Origin: Phoronis ovalis
Taxonomy: Eukaryota; Phoronida; Phoronidae
Direction: 5' to 3'
Assembly (NCBI GenBank): GCA_028565635.1
Contig: JAOXYB010016476.1
Span: 1-19,083 of the forward strand
Length of the DNA stretch: 19,083 nucleotides
Shown: in pieces, positions 1 to 10,000 of the stretch
How the letters are laid out: every line of letters begins with the position of its first letter
How positions within the stretch are numbered: the stretch's first letter is position 1
Notes under the pieces: model-generated
Told to the model about the DNA's origin: nothing
What the model saw: the letters and a program-made list of their open reading frames with translations, nothing else
The model's database searches: none
Position numbers and translations under genes: made by a program

Positions 1-378
1 TTAAGAGTCCTGGACAATGGATGCTCGCTGCTCGGACTTAACAGACCAAATGCTCGCTGCTCGCGATACCCCCCCCCTACAGCCCTCATCTGTGATATTG
101 TAAAATACACAAAAGGTGAAAAATATAGAGGTGTCCATTCACCTGGTAATTTGCAGATTAAACACCAAGGCAATTTGTGTCTATTCATGAATAATAGCCA
201 AATGAACAAAGTTTTAAAGTTTGTGACATCACATACAGCTTTTGATGGTACAAAGTATTGTGTATGATTGAAATCAAAATGAAACACTTGTGACAACTTA
301 GCAAAAGGATAGCCTTCTCCCACTTCTCATTGTTTAAAATGTCCTTTTTGTAAATTACTAATTCATTGCATTTTGTAG
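1..378 (+). other. EXT2: Part of the last intron of EXT2
   Basis: No open coding stretch is seen. The intron ends with the acceptor 'ttttgtag' at 371-378. Near the left edge a GC-richer patch holds two copies of a 14-base motif (ATGCTCGCTGCTCG) at 21-34 and 50-63, followed by a run of C at about 69-77. This may be the end of an interspersed or tandem repeat that extends left of the window. Confidence 0.7.
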
Positions 379-729
379 TACTTTAATTTTCTGTACACAA
401 GCGCCATGCCAGGAGACATTAAGTCATGGGTAGATGAACATATGAACTGTGAAGATATAGCCATGAACTTTCTCATATCCAACCAGACTGGTAAAGCACC
501 TGTTAAAGTTACTCCACGCAAGAAATTCAAGTGTCCAGAATGTGTTAACACAGAATCATTGTCAGCCGATTTAACACACATGGTTGAAAGATCTGAATGT
601 ATCAATCAGTTTGCTCAAACATATAATATGATGCCTTTAAAAACTGTAGAATTCCGAGCTGATCCTGTGTTGTATAAGGATAATTTTCCAACAAAATTGA
701 AACATTTTAATGATATAGGAAGCCTGTGA
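379..729 (+). CDS. EXT2: EXT2 (exostosin-2), last coding exon, C-terminal 116 residues
   Basis: This is the terminal exon of exostosin-2, a Golgi type II glycosyltransferase that works with EXT1 to polymerise heparan sulfate (alternating GlcA and GlcNAc). The exon starts after a 'tttgtag' acceptor at 378 with the codon for Tyr and ends at TGA 727-729. The methionine at 406 is internal. The translation begins [20 protein letters not shown] and ends FNDIGSL, closely matching the end of human EXT2 as I remember it (NYLYTYKMPGDIKNWVD, ending PNIGSL). Conserved marks of the GT64 domain are [10 protein letters not shown] (the acidic pair is near the active site in the related EXTL2), the [13 protein letters not shown] block, [11 protein letters not shown] and [13 protein letters not shown]2 is a better fit than EXT1, EXTL2 or EXTL3 because of the KKFKCPEC and IGSL parts. 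The rest of the gene lies to the left of the window. It is convergent with METTL25. Confidence 0.95.
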   Translation, partial: YFNFLYTSAMPGDIKSWVDEHMNCEDIAMNFLISNQTGKAPVKVTPRKKFKCPECVNTESLSADLTHMVERSECINQFAQTYNMMPLKTVEFRADPVLYKDNFPTKLKHFNDIGSL

Positions 730-1824
730 TTATGAGTTTGAAATGTATTTTAACTGATGTGCATCAGTATGAAGATGTTGAAGTTTAAGTTTTGATGTGA
801 ACATACTGCTGGTTCTTACAGGCATATCATAAATTATTTGCCAGGCTTTTTTATGCTTAACTACATTAACAATCTAAATACTCCAATGATAAAATAAAGA
901 ATACTCTCTGTTGCTTATAATGTTGCATAGAAATCTTATTTGGTGTTTACCGAGGTAATTACTATGCTAAGTAAATTAAGTTTACTACATGCTGCACTCA
1001 GCTATACCAGATAATAAAATATTTTAGCAGCAATTCATCTTGGTAACAATTATTTTTTGGTGACCTTGATGCATTTTAACACTGAAATACTGGTTACAAA
1101 TTGACTGTTTGTAATAAGGTCATAACATATTATGTGATCCGTGAAAGGTACAATGGACACCTGGTAACACATCTTTATGGAAAGCTATTGCTTCATTATT
1201 TTTACCTAATGTTACTTAAAACTGCTGGAAGATGACAAAATGTTACTGTTTTGCATACAACATTGTATATTTTCCCAAGTAACAAAGAGTTATTTCAAAA
1301 AGAAAAAAAATTGTGGAACGGCACTGCCTTCTTTTCTGGAGGTAGTTACTATTTTTTTGTATAGTAGCATACATTGCACAATGTAATTTGTATCTATGGA
1401 TGGTGGGACATGAAAAAATGACTTTCACACCATTTTTTTGGAATTAGCCTAGTTAGAAATCACAAACTAGTCAGTAAGTAATATGTAAAACACTTGTGGT
1501 CTGATTGGTGCATAATTCTGTGTCAAATAAATACTGTAATATGCTTTATATCTTTTGACTTAAATTTATCCAACTACCTGAATATAATTATTACTTTAAT
1601 ACATTGCATTCCAGTTTCGACAGATCAAATCCTACCATATTGCCCAGATCTTAAAATCTGCAGGTTATGTTCAAAGTATGCCCTACTAGGACAATTATAA
1701 TGTCAACAAATGAAACTTAAAAAATACTGTTAATATTTTTTTTGTAAAAGCCATGTTGACATTAGAATTGCACTCGTATATAGCATTATTTAGAATATAA
1801 TCTGGAAATAATATTGCCATGGAT
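730..1824. other. Convergent 3' spacer between EXT2 and METTL25
   Basis: This holds the EXT2 3' UTR on the left and the METTL25 3' UTR on the right, which run towards each other. The only open frames are short and AT-rich with no recognisable protein. I see no RNA gene. A minus-strand ATTAAA (plus-strand tttaat at 1595-1600) is a possible METTL25 polyadenylation signal, about 225 bases after its stop codon. I found no AATAAA on the minus strand in this spacer, so the METTL25 3' end is uncertain. Confidence 0.6.
893..898 (+). terminator. EXT2 polyadenylation signal AATAAA
   Basis: A canonical AATAAA lies 164 bases after the EXT2 stop codon, followed within about 30 bases by T/G-rich sequence (ctctctgttgcttataatgtt). 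It would give a short 3' UTR of about 180-190 bases. A second AATAAA near 1014 could be an alternative site. Confidence 0.65.
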
Positions 1825-4800
1825 TCAGTTTTTCTTGGAAGCAACAATACCATAACATCGGGGGGATATAACAGGATCAAACATTTGTACCAGATTAACG
1901 CCGTCTACACAAGGCTGAAATGAGAATAAAGGAAAGAAATTGATATTGGTGTACTTGAATACGGCATGGCATTTTGTTGTGGATTTAGTTACTTTGTTGT
2001 ATAATCAACTGCTAGAGAAAGAGTGATTAAACAACATTTACATTCACCAGTTACAAGAGTTATTATTAGAATAGGAGAATGGACCAGGAAAATATATCTT
2101 TACCTGCTCAAGCAAATAACATGCTCTATCCAGCAAAATCAGACTTTCAATGCATGGAGCAAGAACAGTTCGCAGCTGAAAAAATCTCAAAATATTGCCT
2201 TCTTCTTCTTTGTATCTTTTCTCATACAAAATGATATCTTCATCAGTAAGCTGCAAAATTATATGAAAGAAAAGTTAGAACTAAGAAAACCTATGCATTC
2301 CAAGTTTCAACAAATTATTTTAAATAATCATTTACAAGTTTTACATTCTAAAGCAAGGACTATCTCACCAAACAGACAAAAATCACATAAAATTGGCAAT
2401 ATAATATGATACTTTAATATAGGGTGACACGAAATAAACAGAACACGAAATTTTGACTTTCAAGCTTGACAGAAAAATTCACTTTATTTTTCTAATTCCT
2501 TGTTTCATGCTTAAACTAAAATGCTCATTTACAGCTTCATAACAAATGTTTACTCAGTTTGAAAGTTGTTAAAAATGGTTTATAACAAAAATATGCTTAT
2601 TTGGGATATTTTCAGACCACTTTCCAGATTCTATTATTGTAATCCAGGGTTTTTACATTTTAAAAACAATACAAATGTCCGCTGATTTACTTTAACAAAC
2701 GTGTTCTCCTTGGCATAATTGGAAGTTGTTACACATTTTTAACTGAGTTAGGGCTAATTTTGGACCAAAACTATGTGTCTCCATCTATGTTAGCTACAAG
2801 TCAAAAGAAATTATATTAAAAATAATGTTTGGCTCTTGGGTACACATATGAGTTTAATTTCGAAAAACATAAGTTGTTTTACTGTGGAAATATTTAATGG
2901 GGCATTTTTGATACTCTTGCATCATTATTTTTTGCCTGTGAGAGTCATGTGAACATGTCTGAACTCGGCCTTACGTGACCTACATCTTGTCTAGCGCTCC
3001 AAAAGTGTCACCCTGCATTTCATTATTTCCTTTTTGCAACTACTCATTAAACATCTTTATACCTTTTCATCTGAGATACGTAACTTCTTGAAAGCCTTGC
3101 GAACATATTGAATGAAACTTGAACATTTTGATGCAATTTTTCCTATCTGCCACTCAGAACTCAAATATCCAAGATGGGCGCCAAGAATAACCTGAAGGAG
3201 GGCTCTCCAGAAAATTGAGCGGATCGGTGCCTATAACATAAATCTTCAAAATTACCAAATCATCAATATTTTTCTGATCAGCTTATGGTTAGAGAAGCAG
3301 CACTAGTACCACCAGTCTGAGCAAATACACGCAATAAAAAACTGTTAATAGCAGTTTAGTTATAGCAATCATTTACCAAGAATTTACATATATTATGACA
3401 TCATCAATGCAGACATCACATGGCATTAAAAAATATGTTTATAGTATTTGCCTTTTTCTATGTATTCACAAATCAGCCTAAGAACAGTTTCATATCAGTT
3501 ATTTGGAACATAATCATAACTAAAATAAAAGCAAACCTTATAGCATTGTAATCCTCTATCAACAGCTTGACACGCCATATTTCTGGAATTCCTACCAAGA
3601 CCACAATGTTGATTTCGAAGGAAACTACTCATTGGAAATCCAGGATTCTCTGAATCTGGTTCATCTGAAAGTAGGAAATCATGTATCCAATGTATTTTAC
3701 TCGTAATTGGCAGATAATAATAAAGTGAGTGTTTTCAGTTGGAAATTTTTTTTCAGGTATTTTTGGATGTGCATTTGTAGTGGGTCTGGTTTTCGGGGCA
3801 TATTAGCTTAATGGGTTCAGCTTTTGACTGCATCAGATAAATAGGGTTGCAGAATAAAATACTTTTAAAATATATATCTTATTATTATCTGCAAAACTGC
3901 AACATCTATCACCTTTTTATCAGATTTTCTGAAGGCAAACAGTTTTTCTGTTCGCCAAGTCAAAACTTATTTTACTAGATCCTGGTTTTTGATTCCCACT
4001 GCATGTCTCAAACAAAATTTGGTATGTACCGCTGGAAGGGTATTCCCAAAGTTTACTTCTAAGCTTTAAAATTCCCCAGATGGTTACAATGATTCTACTG
4101 CTTGAATCGTTAATACATACCATCATTCAGATATGGGCTCCTTACAAATTCTTCATCTAAAAGCTGATAACAACAGCCAACATTGCACAAGGCAACTACA
4201 CTTTCATTTCGCACAAATAACTTCATAATGTCTGGTCCAAGATTACCACAGGTATGAAGTCCTGTGAGAAGAAGTCTTAATTTCTGCTCTGATTCATTTC
4301 TGCCACTGTTTTTAAGAATATCCTCTAGATCAGTATCTATGTCTACCAGCAAAGTTAATGGAGTGAAAGTACAACAAACTTGCTGGTCTGGCACCATGTT
4401 GGGGTCTAAGCATTTTTTTTGGAATTTTTCTTCGTTTCCTTTACTTCTGTTTAACAGAGATTTTTCTTCATTTGGCACTTCACTGGTGTGTGAATATTTT
4501 GTTGACAGTTTATTTAACCTTCGTGCATTTTCTTTTGGCATTGCAGATAAATCAGTTGGCATCCTGCCGGAGACCAATAATCTATCTGCTAAAGTTTTTC
4601 CTTTTAGAGAATTTTCATTTACCACATTATTTTTGTCATTTGGTACAGCACATACATCTTCTGGGAAGCTATTATCACAAACACTGCAACATTTCTCAAA
4701 TGCAAGACTTACATTTTCGTTAGTGCTACATAGGAAATGCGGCAAAGTTTTGCCACCACAGTTTATACTGTTACATTCCTCTTCGTTTTGCAGTTGTTTG

Positions 4801-6300
4801 ACATCATTGTGTGCTACTTCTTTGTATGTGGTTTCCAAATTTATGGTCTCAGTATATTTGCCAGAAAACTGCATACCTGAAATACCGTTAACATTGTCTG
4901 AAATACTCAATCCATCTTCATAACCTTTTCCTTGTGAAAAATTTGTTTTATCATTGAGAGTTTCTGATTGTTTAGTTTTATCATGCTTTTGCAGATTCTC
5001 ACTACGTCTCATTAAACCCGTCCACTGTTTTCCAAGAAGTTTATTTCTGTTTTTTGCACTTTTGGTATTTATAGAAGAAGAGTCTATGCCAATCACAGGC
5101 AATTTGTATTTGAGTGACAAATATGAACTTAAATAGCCACGCCCACTTCCAATGTCTACTACCTGTAAATAGGAATAAAAAGTTAATGAAGTCATATACT
5201 AAGTTAAATTTGCATGAAGTTGTGTTGCACAAATTTTATAGCTCTCACATGCTATATCAAAATCCTCTCCACTATTGCATACCTTCTTGAAGAGTTTGAA
5301 CTTTAAACTGACATGTCAGGCGGTTTAATACTACATTAGTTAAAGACAATCATATATCAGTATAAACAATATATCAAAAATTGTATACCTTTCAACCAAG
5401 CCATAAGTCAAATTTTACAGCACTAATCAAAGACCCAAAGTACTGAAGACATAATCTAAAAATATTTACAATTAAAGATACCAATACCGAAGTAAATCAC
5501 GTCATGAAAAATAGAAATTATACCTGATTTATTTGAAAAGTTTGGGACATATTAGCACAAGCTGCTGCCATAACTTCTACTTCATGACCCTTCTTTGGAG
5601 ACATAAACTCCTTCACAACAACAGTATCATCCCTGAGTACAAATAAATCTTCAGCTCTGCTAATAACACCTAGATTAGGCAATGTTCTAGATTGTGCTTC
5701 CAGAATAAAATCTTTCAAAGACTCATGTTGCCATTGGATCTGTTCTTGTTTAAGTTTCCCTGTTTTGCTTGGTAGGACATTTGCACTACTGTTTCTAGTA
5801 TGGATGACTGTGTCAGGCTTTTGTGAATTGCCATTACCATAATTTAAATGTTGGTCTTCAACAGATTCAATTCTACCAACTTCTCCATCCTCTGTATAAG
5901 GCAAAGAGGGTGTCATTTTTGTTTTAAATTCTTTTTGTAAGTCTTCATTGGAAATCTGTTGCAGTTTGTCGAAACATCCCCCTACTCCTTGAACAGTAAT
6001 TGCATCAATATGTTTATAAGTACTGCTGTCCACAGTGTCAAAGTGTTTACTAGATTTAGTATCATTTTTCTTAAACAATTCACCACTAGGTAACAGAATT
6101 AGATCTTCTTCACTAATACCTATTAGTTGTTGCCATACATTTGAATTTACCTTTGTCTTCCATAAATCATGCGTAAAGAAGTCTGTCATGTGACAATTTG
6201 CAAGGGGCAAGTAAACTGCAAGAAATGACCAAATCTTTTCTATTTTTTCCTCCACAACTTCTAATTTTATCTGCTTATCAGTATGTCGGATCTTCTCCAT
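1825..6300 (-). CDS. METTL25: METTL25, putative SAM-dependent methyltransferase, complete
   Basis: Six coding exons on the minus strand are 6300-5524, 5162-4121, 3664-3537, 3230-3063, 2250-2104 and 1914-1825. All have GT-AG borders and consistent phase, giving 783 residues against about 600 in human METTL25. I chose ATG 6300. The frame stays open upstream only to a stop at 6361-6363 and holds no other ATG, and a GTG at 6318 is not a plausible animal start. Residues 260-272 (VVDIGSGRGYLSS) are SAM-binding motif I and GIDSS (284-288) holds the acidic motif II residue. GLHTCGNLGP (560-569) and NVGCCYQLL (586-594) are the family's later motifs. Conserved blocks follow: GFPMSSFLR, LGRNSRNMACQAVDR, KCSSFIQYVRKAFKKL, VLAPCIESLILLDR and LVQMFDPVISPRCYGIVA. 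The extra length lies in two polar regions, before motif I and between motifs II and GLHTCG. The substrate is not known to me. METTL25B (RRNAD1) is a less likely assignment. Confidence 0.93.
2421..3014. mobile_element. Possible non-autonomous TIR element (MITE-like) in METTL25 intron 4
   Basis: The 594-base segment is bounded by a 10-base inverted repeat, AGGGTGACAC at 2421-2430 and GTGTCACCCT at 3005-3014. The outward flanks are 'TAT' on the left and 'GCA' on the right. The ends resemble mariner-type termini (T/CAGGGTG...). A 9-base motif, ACACGAAAT, also occurs twice near the left end. There is no transposase-like frame. No clear target-site duplication is visible, and a single 10-base inverted match could occur by chance in an intron of this size, so the call is tentative. 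The element sits between the coding exons at 3230-3063 and 2250-2104. Confidence 0.35.
3665..4120 (-). other. METTL25: METTL25 intron 2
   Basis: The intron is bounded by donor GTATGT (minus strand, starting at 4120) and acceptor TTTCAG (ending at 3665). It is AT-rich and I see no other feature in it. Confidence 0.8.
5163..5523 (-). other. METTL25: METTL25 intron 1
   Basis: The intron is bounded by donor GTATAA (minus strand, starting at 5523) and a pyrimidine-rich acceptor (ATTTACAG) ending at 5163. It falls just before the SAM-binding motif VVDIGSGRG. No repeat or RNA gene was seen. Confidence 0.8.
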
Positions 6301-6528
6301 TCTGTCTCTCACTTGCACACTTTTTTTAAAGTTGATACGGAAGTAGCTCCTAATCAGTAACTATCTTCGAAAGAAGCAAAAGTTTAACTGCAGTTTCAAT
6401 ACATTTCAATTATTACGTGGTATTAATTGCATTTTGATTTGCTACATTCATAGTAATTAAAATGGAAATGTAAGTGACTTCTATTTATGATTTAACATTC
6501 AGAATTCGAATGGTGTTTTATCGTAGAT

Positions 6529-6540
6529 TGCGCATGCGCA
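6529..6540. promoter_or_regulatory. NRF1 palindromic binding site
   Basis: The sequence TGCGCATGCGCA is a perfect match to the NRF1 consensus YGCGCAYGCGCR and is itself a perfect palindrome. It stands out in AT-rich surroundings, 229 bases before the METTL25 start codon and about 60 bases before the putative first splice donor of CIP2A. This fits co-regulation of both genes. Confidence 0.7.
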
Positions 6541-6600
6541 GTTAAAGTAAACAAAATTTGAAATTTTTCCGGCGAAGATTCTGAAGTTTAGGAAATACAG
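6541..6600 (+). other. CIP2A: Probable CIP2A 5' untranslated exon
   Basis: The coding start of CIP2A lies one base after a splice acceptor (acag at 7011-7014, then A, then ATG), so the leader must come from an upstream exon. The best donor is AATACAG|GTATGA at 6594-6606, just after the NRF1 and ETS motifs. The 5' end of this exon is a guess. Confidence 0.5.
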
Positions 6601-7014
6601 GTATGAAATTGTTAATGTACATAGTTATTTGTATGGTTTAGATGAAATTTACAGATGTTTCCACATCAAAGTGTACGCTTGGTAAATGTTTGTAGTGCTC
6701 GGCGGTATTTTGCTGTGTTTTAAAATCAGTTATGAGATGCCTTGCAAATGCAATGCCGGTTAATTATGCTCAGGCAGGGTCCGTTTATATTATTAGTATT
6801 ACTTTATTTTTTTTAGATACTAACAGATCCTATTCTGACTATAGGATCTACAGAGCCTCCTCTGCCAACTCTTCGTTTTCCATACTTAAATATCTGCAGA
6901 TTATGAATATGAGATAATTGTAAAGAATCATTAAAAATTAATTGTTACATATTAATATATAATATTATTTAATATTATTATTATTATCTTACACTTAATT
7001 TTTATAAATTACAG
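6601..7014 (+). other. CIP2A: CIP2A leader intron
   Basis: The intron lies between the putative leader exon and the first coding exon. A second possible acceptor (poly-T then TTAG, ending at 6816) could allow an alternative leader exon. A small perfect hairpin sits at 6825-6833/6841-6849 (arms AGATCCTAT/ATAGGATCT, 7-base loop). The right part is rich in ATT repeats (about 6945-6990). Confidence 0.5.
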
Positions 7015-7015
7015 A

Positions 7016-10000
7016 ATGGAGACGACATCATGTGTGAAGGCTGTAATAATGGCAGCACAACAATATAGAAACAACCCCTCAGACTGTAATGTGGTCAACC
7101 TTCAAAGGCAACTTGATGTAAGTTTAAAACTACAACTACAAGATACATTGAATGATGTGTTCTTCAGAAAAAGTTAAACATTATATTCTGGAGCTGGTGA
7201 TAGATAGATAGATAGATACCATTTATTTAACGTCACTTTTACATATACAATGAGAAACACTAGCCGTGGGCTAATTTCACTGACATTTAAAAACAGATTA
7301 AGAATAAACAGATCAACAAAAGATAAAATAAACAGATAATACAGACTAGTACATTTTGCATATGGCACACATACACTCAGGTCCTTGCCAAGAGTTAAGA
7401 TAGTTTTTAAAACGTTCATCTATTATGATAATTTATTTGTGATTGGTGCACTATGGTTCTTGTCATTTCTCATGCAGGTGTTAATCCTGTATAAATTGTA
7501 TAATGATTTTAATTTATGTTTACAAGTATTCTTATAGTCGTCAATTAGACCCTCTGGCTCAGATTGTATTGTTTTTAAAAAACTGACTTTAAATAAATTT
7601 GATTGAGTAGATATGCAAGAAGTTTTTTTGGTGAAAACACTTGAGTTGTTTTGATAGTTCTTGGTGCAACACAGATTGCCTGATACAAAAATCTGATATC
7701 AAAGAAAGAAACTAAGTGTGCAAATGAGTATATCAAAACATACTTATAGAAAAATGTTACAAGTTGTAGATTGAGAATCTTGGAATATTTTGTTGTTTGT
7801 TTTCAGGTACTAATCAGCATCTCCTGCAAGCAGTCTGCTTTGAAATTTTTCAATCCCAAAGAACTTTTACCTACAGAATGTTTTAGTGCACTAGTAGAAA
7901 TCATGAGCGACCCTCATGTAAACACAACTTTGGCACAGAAAACAATGTGTCTGCTGAGTAATTTGTGTAAGTTTTAAGTAAATCTTTTACTGTATTGTAC
8001 AATGCTAATATAACATTTCTTTGTTTTTTATAAGAACTGCTGAGATTTCTTTACAAGCAAAGAAAGTTAAATTGACAATTTCCTAGACCCGCTATAAATA
8101 CAATTAATTCTAAGCTAACCTCATATCTTGTATTTTCTCACAATATCAGGTACATGAGACTTGAAACTTTAACTGAAATGATCCTAAGAGAAATATTAAT
8201 TTATAGTTATGTTTCAGCTCAAGACAATAATATTAGAGAAACTCTTCATGTAGTGTTTCATTTAACCTCTGGATTAGCATCATATCTACGAATTCGTGGA
8301 AGTAGTCCTGCTGATGTTTCCACTGTGCAGGTAAGAAAAATATTCATTAACCCTAGCAGTTATTAATGCTACATGATTGACTTTTGGTTTTAAAATGTGT
8401 GGGTGTCTTATAGCGCAGCCTTGAAGACCAATGTGCTTATTATCGGTTGCAACACTGTGGTATAGTGGTATTTTGTTTGTAACCGTGTTACACTAGCTTG
8501 AACCACAGCGGGAATATATAATATTGAGTTTACAATTGTAAACAATTGTTTACATTGTATTTTGTGAATTCATTGATCAACTGAGCAGTAGCTTTTGTGA
8601 ATGTCATACGTTTGTTAATGGAAAACAATACACAAAATACTTTAAACATTGCTTAAAGTAGTATAGGATGTCTTGTAGTGTCTGGAGCTGCTACAGAAGT
8701 TAACATACAACCAGAAGGTTTCTTATCAGGAAAATTTTATTGAAGATTTGGTTAGATACTTAGTTAAATCTATGTAAGTATAGAAATTCTAGTTGTGGTG
8801 TCAGTAAATTTTTGTTTCTTTGTAATGCGGTAATTCCTGTGAGTGGTTAAATTTAATCTGTGATGATAACAAAAAGCAGTTTATCTTACATAACTGTAAA
8901 CCTCCGTGACTGTGCTTATGTTTTTTTTAATTTGTGAGATTTTGGGTTGTTTTGATATTTTTCACTGCAGAAAAACTCAAAATATGATCTTCTGTTTTCT
9001 TTTTATTACAACACTTACATGTTAAGTGTACACCTCATTTGCATGATGAATATATAGCTGCTTTTGATTCTTTTCTAGAGTAAGTAAAGAAAACAGTATT
9101 GTTCAATCTTGTTTAGGACTCCTTGCCAATTTATGCAGACATAACTTTTCCATACAAACATATGTGAAGAATCTGGTATGTATTAATATTTAAAGTGTTT
9201 CTAAGAGTTTGTATAACTGTCCCGGTTTGTACCAGTATGCAAGCATATGGTCATGTGACATGTTGTACTCGACCATATGCTTGCATACTGGTACAAACCG
9301 GGACAGTTATACATGTTGTACTCTGTCTATTAGTTTATAATGCCATATGTATTATCTGCAAAAACGTTTTGAATATATTTACACTTTCAAAGTTAAACCT
9401 GTGCATGTGGCTAACCAATCAGATAACAGATCATGTAACCATAACATTTAATTTTTCAAAATGTCTGTGTTACATATATATATACACAGGTGAAATTAAT
9501 CTTTTTGAAAGTGGACCACTGTGGTCTAGTAGACTGAGAGTTGACCTCTTAGTGGGGGTCCCGGGTTCGATTCTCACAAAATTTTAAAAATATATGAGAT
9601 ATTGGATTTCGGAGAAATTTTGTTATAGTGCATTAATGATTCAGTAAAAGTTAAAATAAAAACTTATAACCATACCAGCACTGGAACTGCCATGTAAAGC
9701 AATGAAATTTCGAGTTCAGATGTCTCCTATTTAATAATGGTAAATGGTCTATTTAAAGCTTGCATAAAGTATCTCTTGATTTCTTATTGTTTTATTTAAC
9801 ATAACTTATATGGAGAAACAATAAGTATACAGTTTGAAAATGTTGTGAAATCTTAGTAAAGATTATTTGTTTTTTTTCTATTTTTTAGGAAAACATGAAG
9901 TCTGTGTACAAAACACTTATTTCTTATTTGTCACACCATAACATGACAATGGTGGTTTTCTCCTTGTCCATCTTGACAAGTTTATGCTTATATGAAGAAC

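Larger units (their letters stand above)
6301..6600. promoter_or_regulatory. Head-to-head METTL25/CIP2A promoter
   Basis: The METTL25 start codon (6300, minus) and the probable first CIP2A leader exon (ending at 6600, plus) leave only about 300 bases to hold two promoters. No TATA box stands out. A palindromic NRF1-type site is at 6529-6540, and an ETS-type TTCCGG (CCGGAA on the minus strand) is at 6567-6572, in a locally GC-richer patch (about 6526-6580). These are the usual elements of TATA-less bidirectional housekeeping promoters. The transcription start sites cannot be fixed from sequence alone. Confidence 0.6.
9176..9888 (+). other. CIP2A: CIP2A intron 5
   Basis: The intron runs from GTATGT (9176) to a strong poly-T/TTTTAG acceptor ending at 9888. 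It holds a long perfect inverted repeat and a tRNA-like segment, both listed separately, and a short TA run near 9475-9484. Confidence 0.8.

Noticed and set aside
2023-2409. 128-codon plus-strand open frame
   Set aside because: It overlaps METTL25 exon 5 in antisense and its protein looks random. The minus-strand exon encodes the conserved VLAPCIESLILLDR block.
4264-4923. 219-codon plus-strand open frame opposite METTL25
   Set aside because: It is the antisense shadow of METTL25 exon 2. It is Ser/Phe/Leu-rich with no family resemblance, while the minus strand carries clear methyltransferase motifs and splice sites.
6301-6318. Upstream GTG start for METTL25, six codons before the ATG
   Set aside because: GTG starts are not expected for a nuclear animal gene. 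The ATG at 6300 gives a normal N-terminus.
8149-8217. Longer version of CIP2A exon 3 using the acceptor at 8148
   Set aside because: The acceptor TTTCAG at 8217 gives the correct phase from exon 2 and restores [13 protein letters not shown], in line with the human protein. The longer version adds residues with no counterpart.
9195-9587. 130-codon plus-strand open frame in CIP2A intron 5
   Set aside because: It runs through the perfect hairpin and the tRNA-like segment, and its sequence matches no family. It is an artefact of the repeat.
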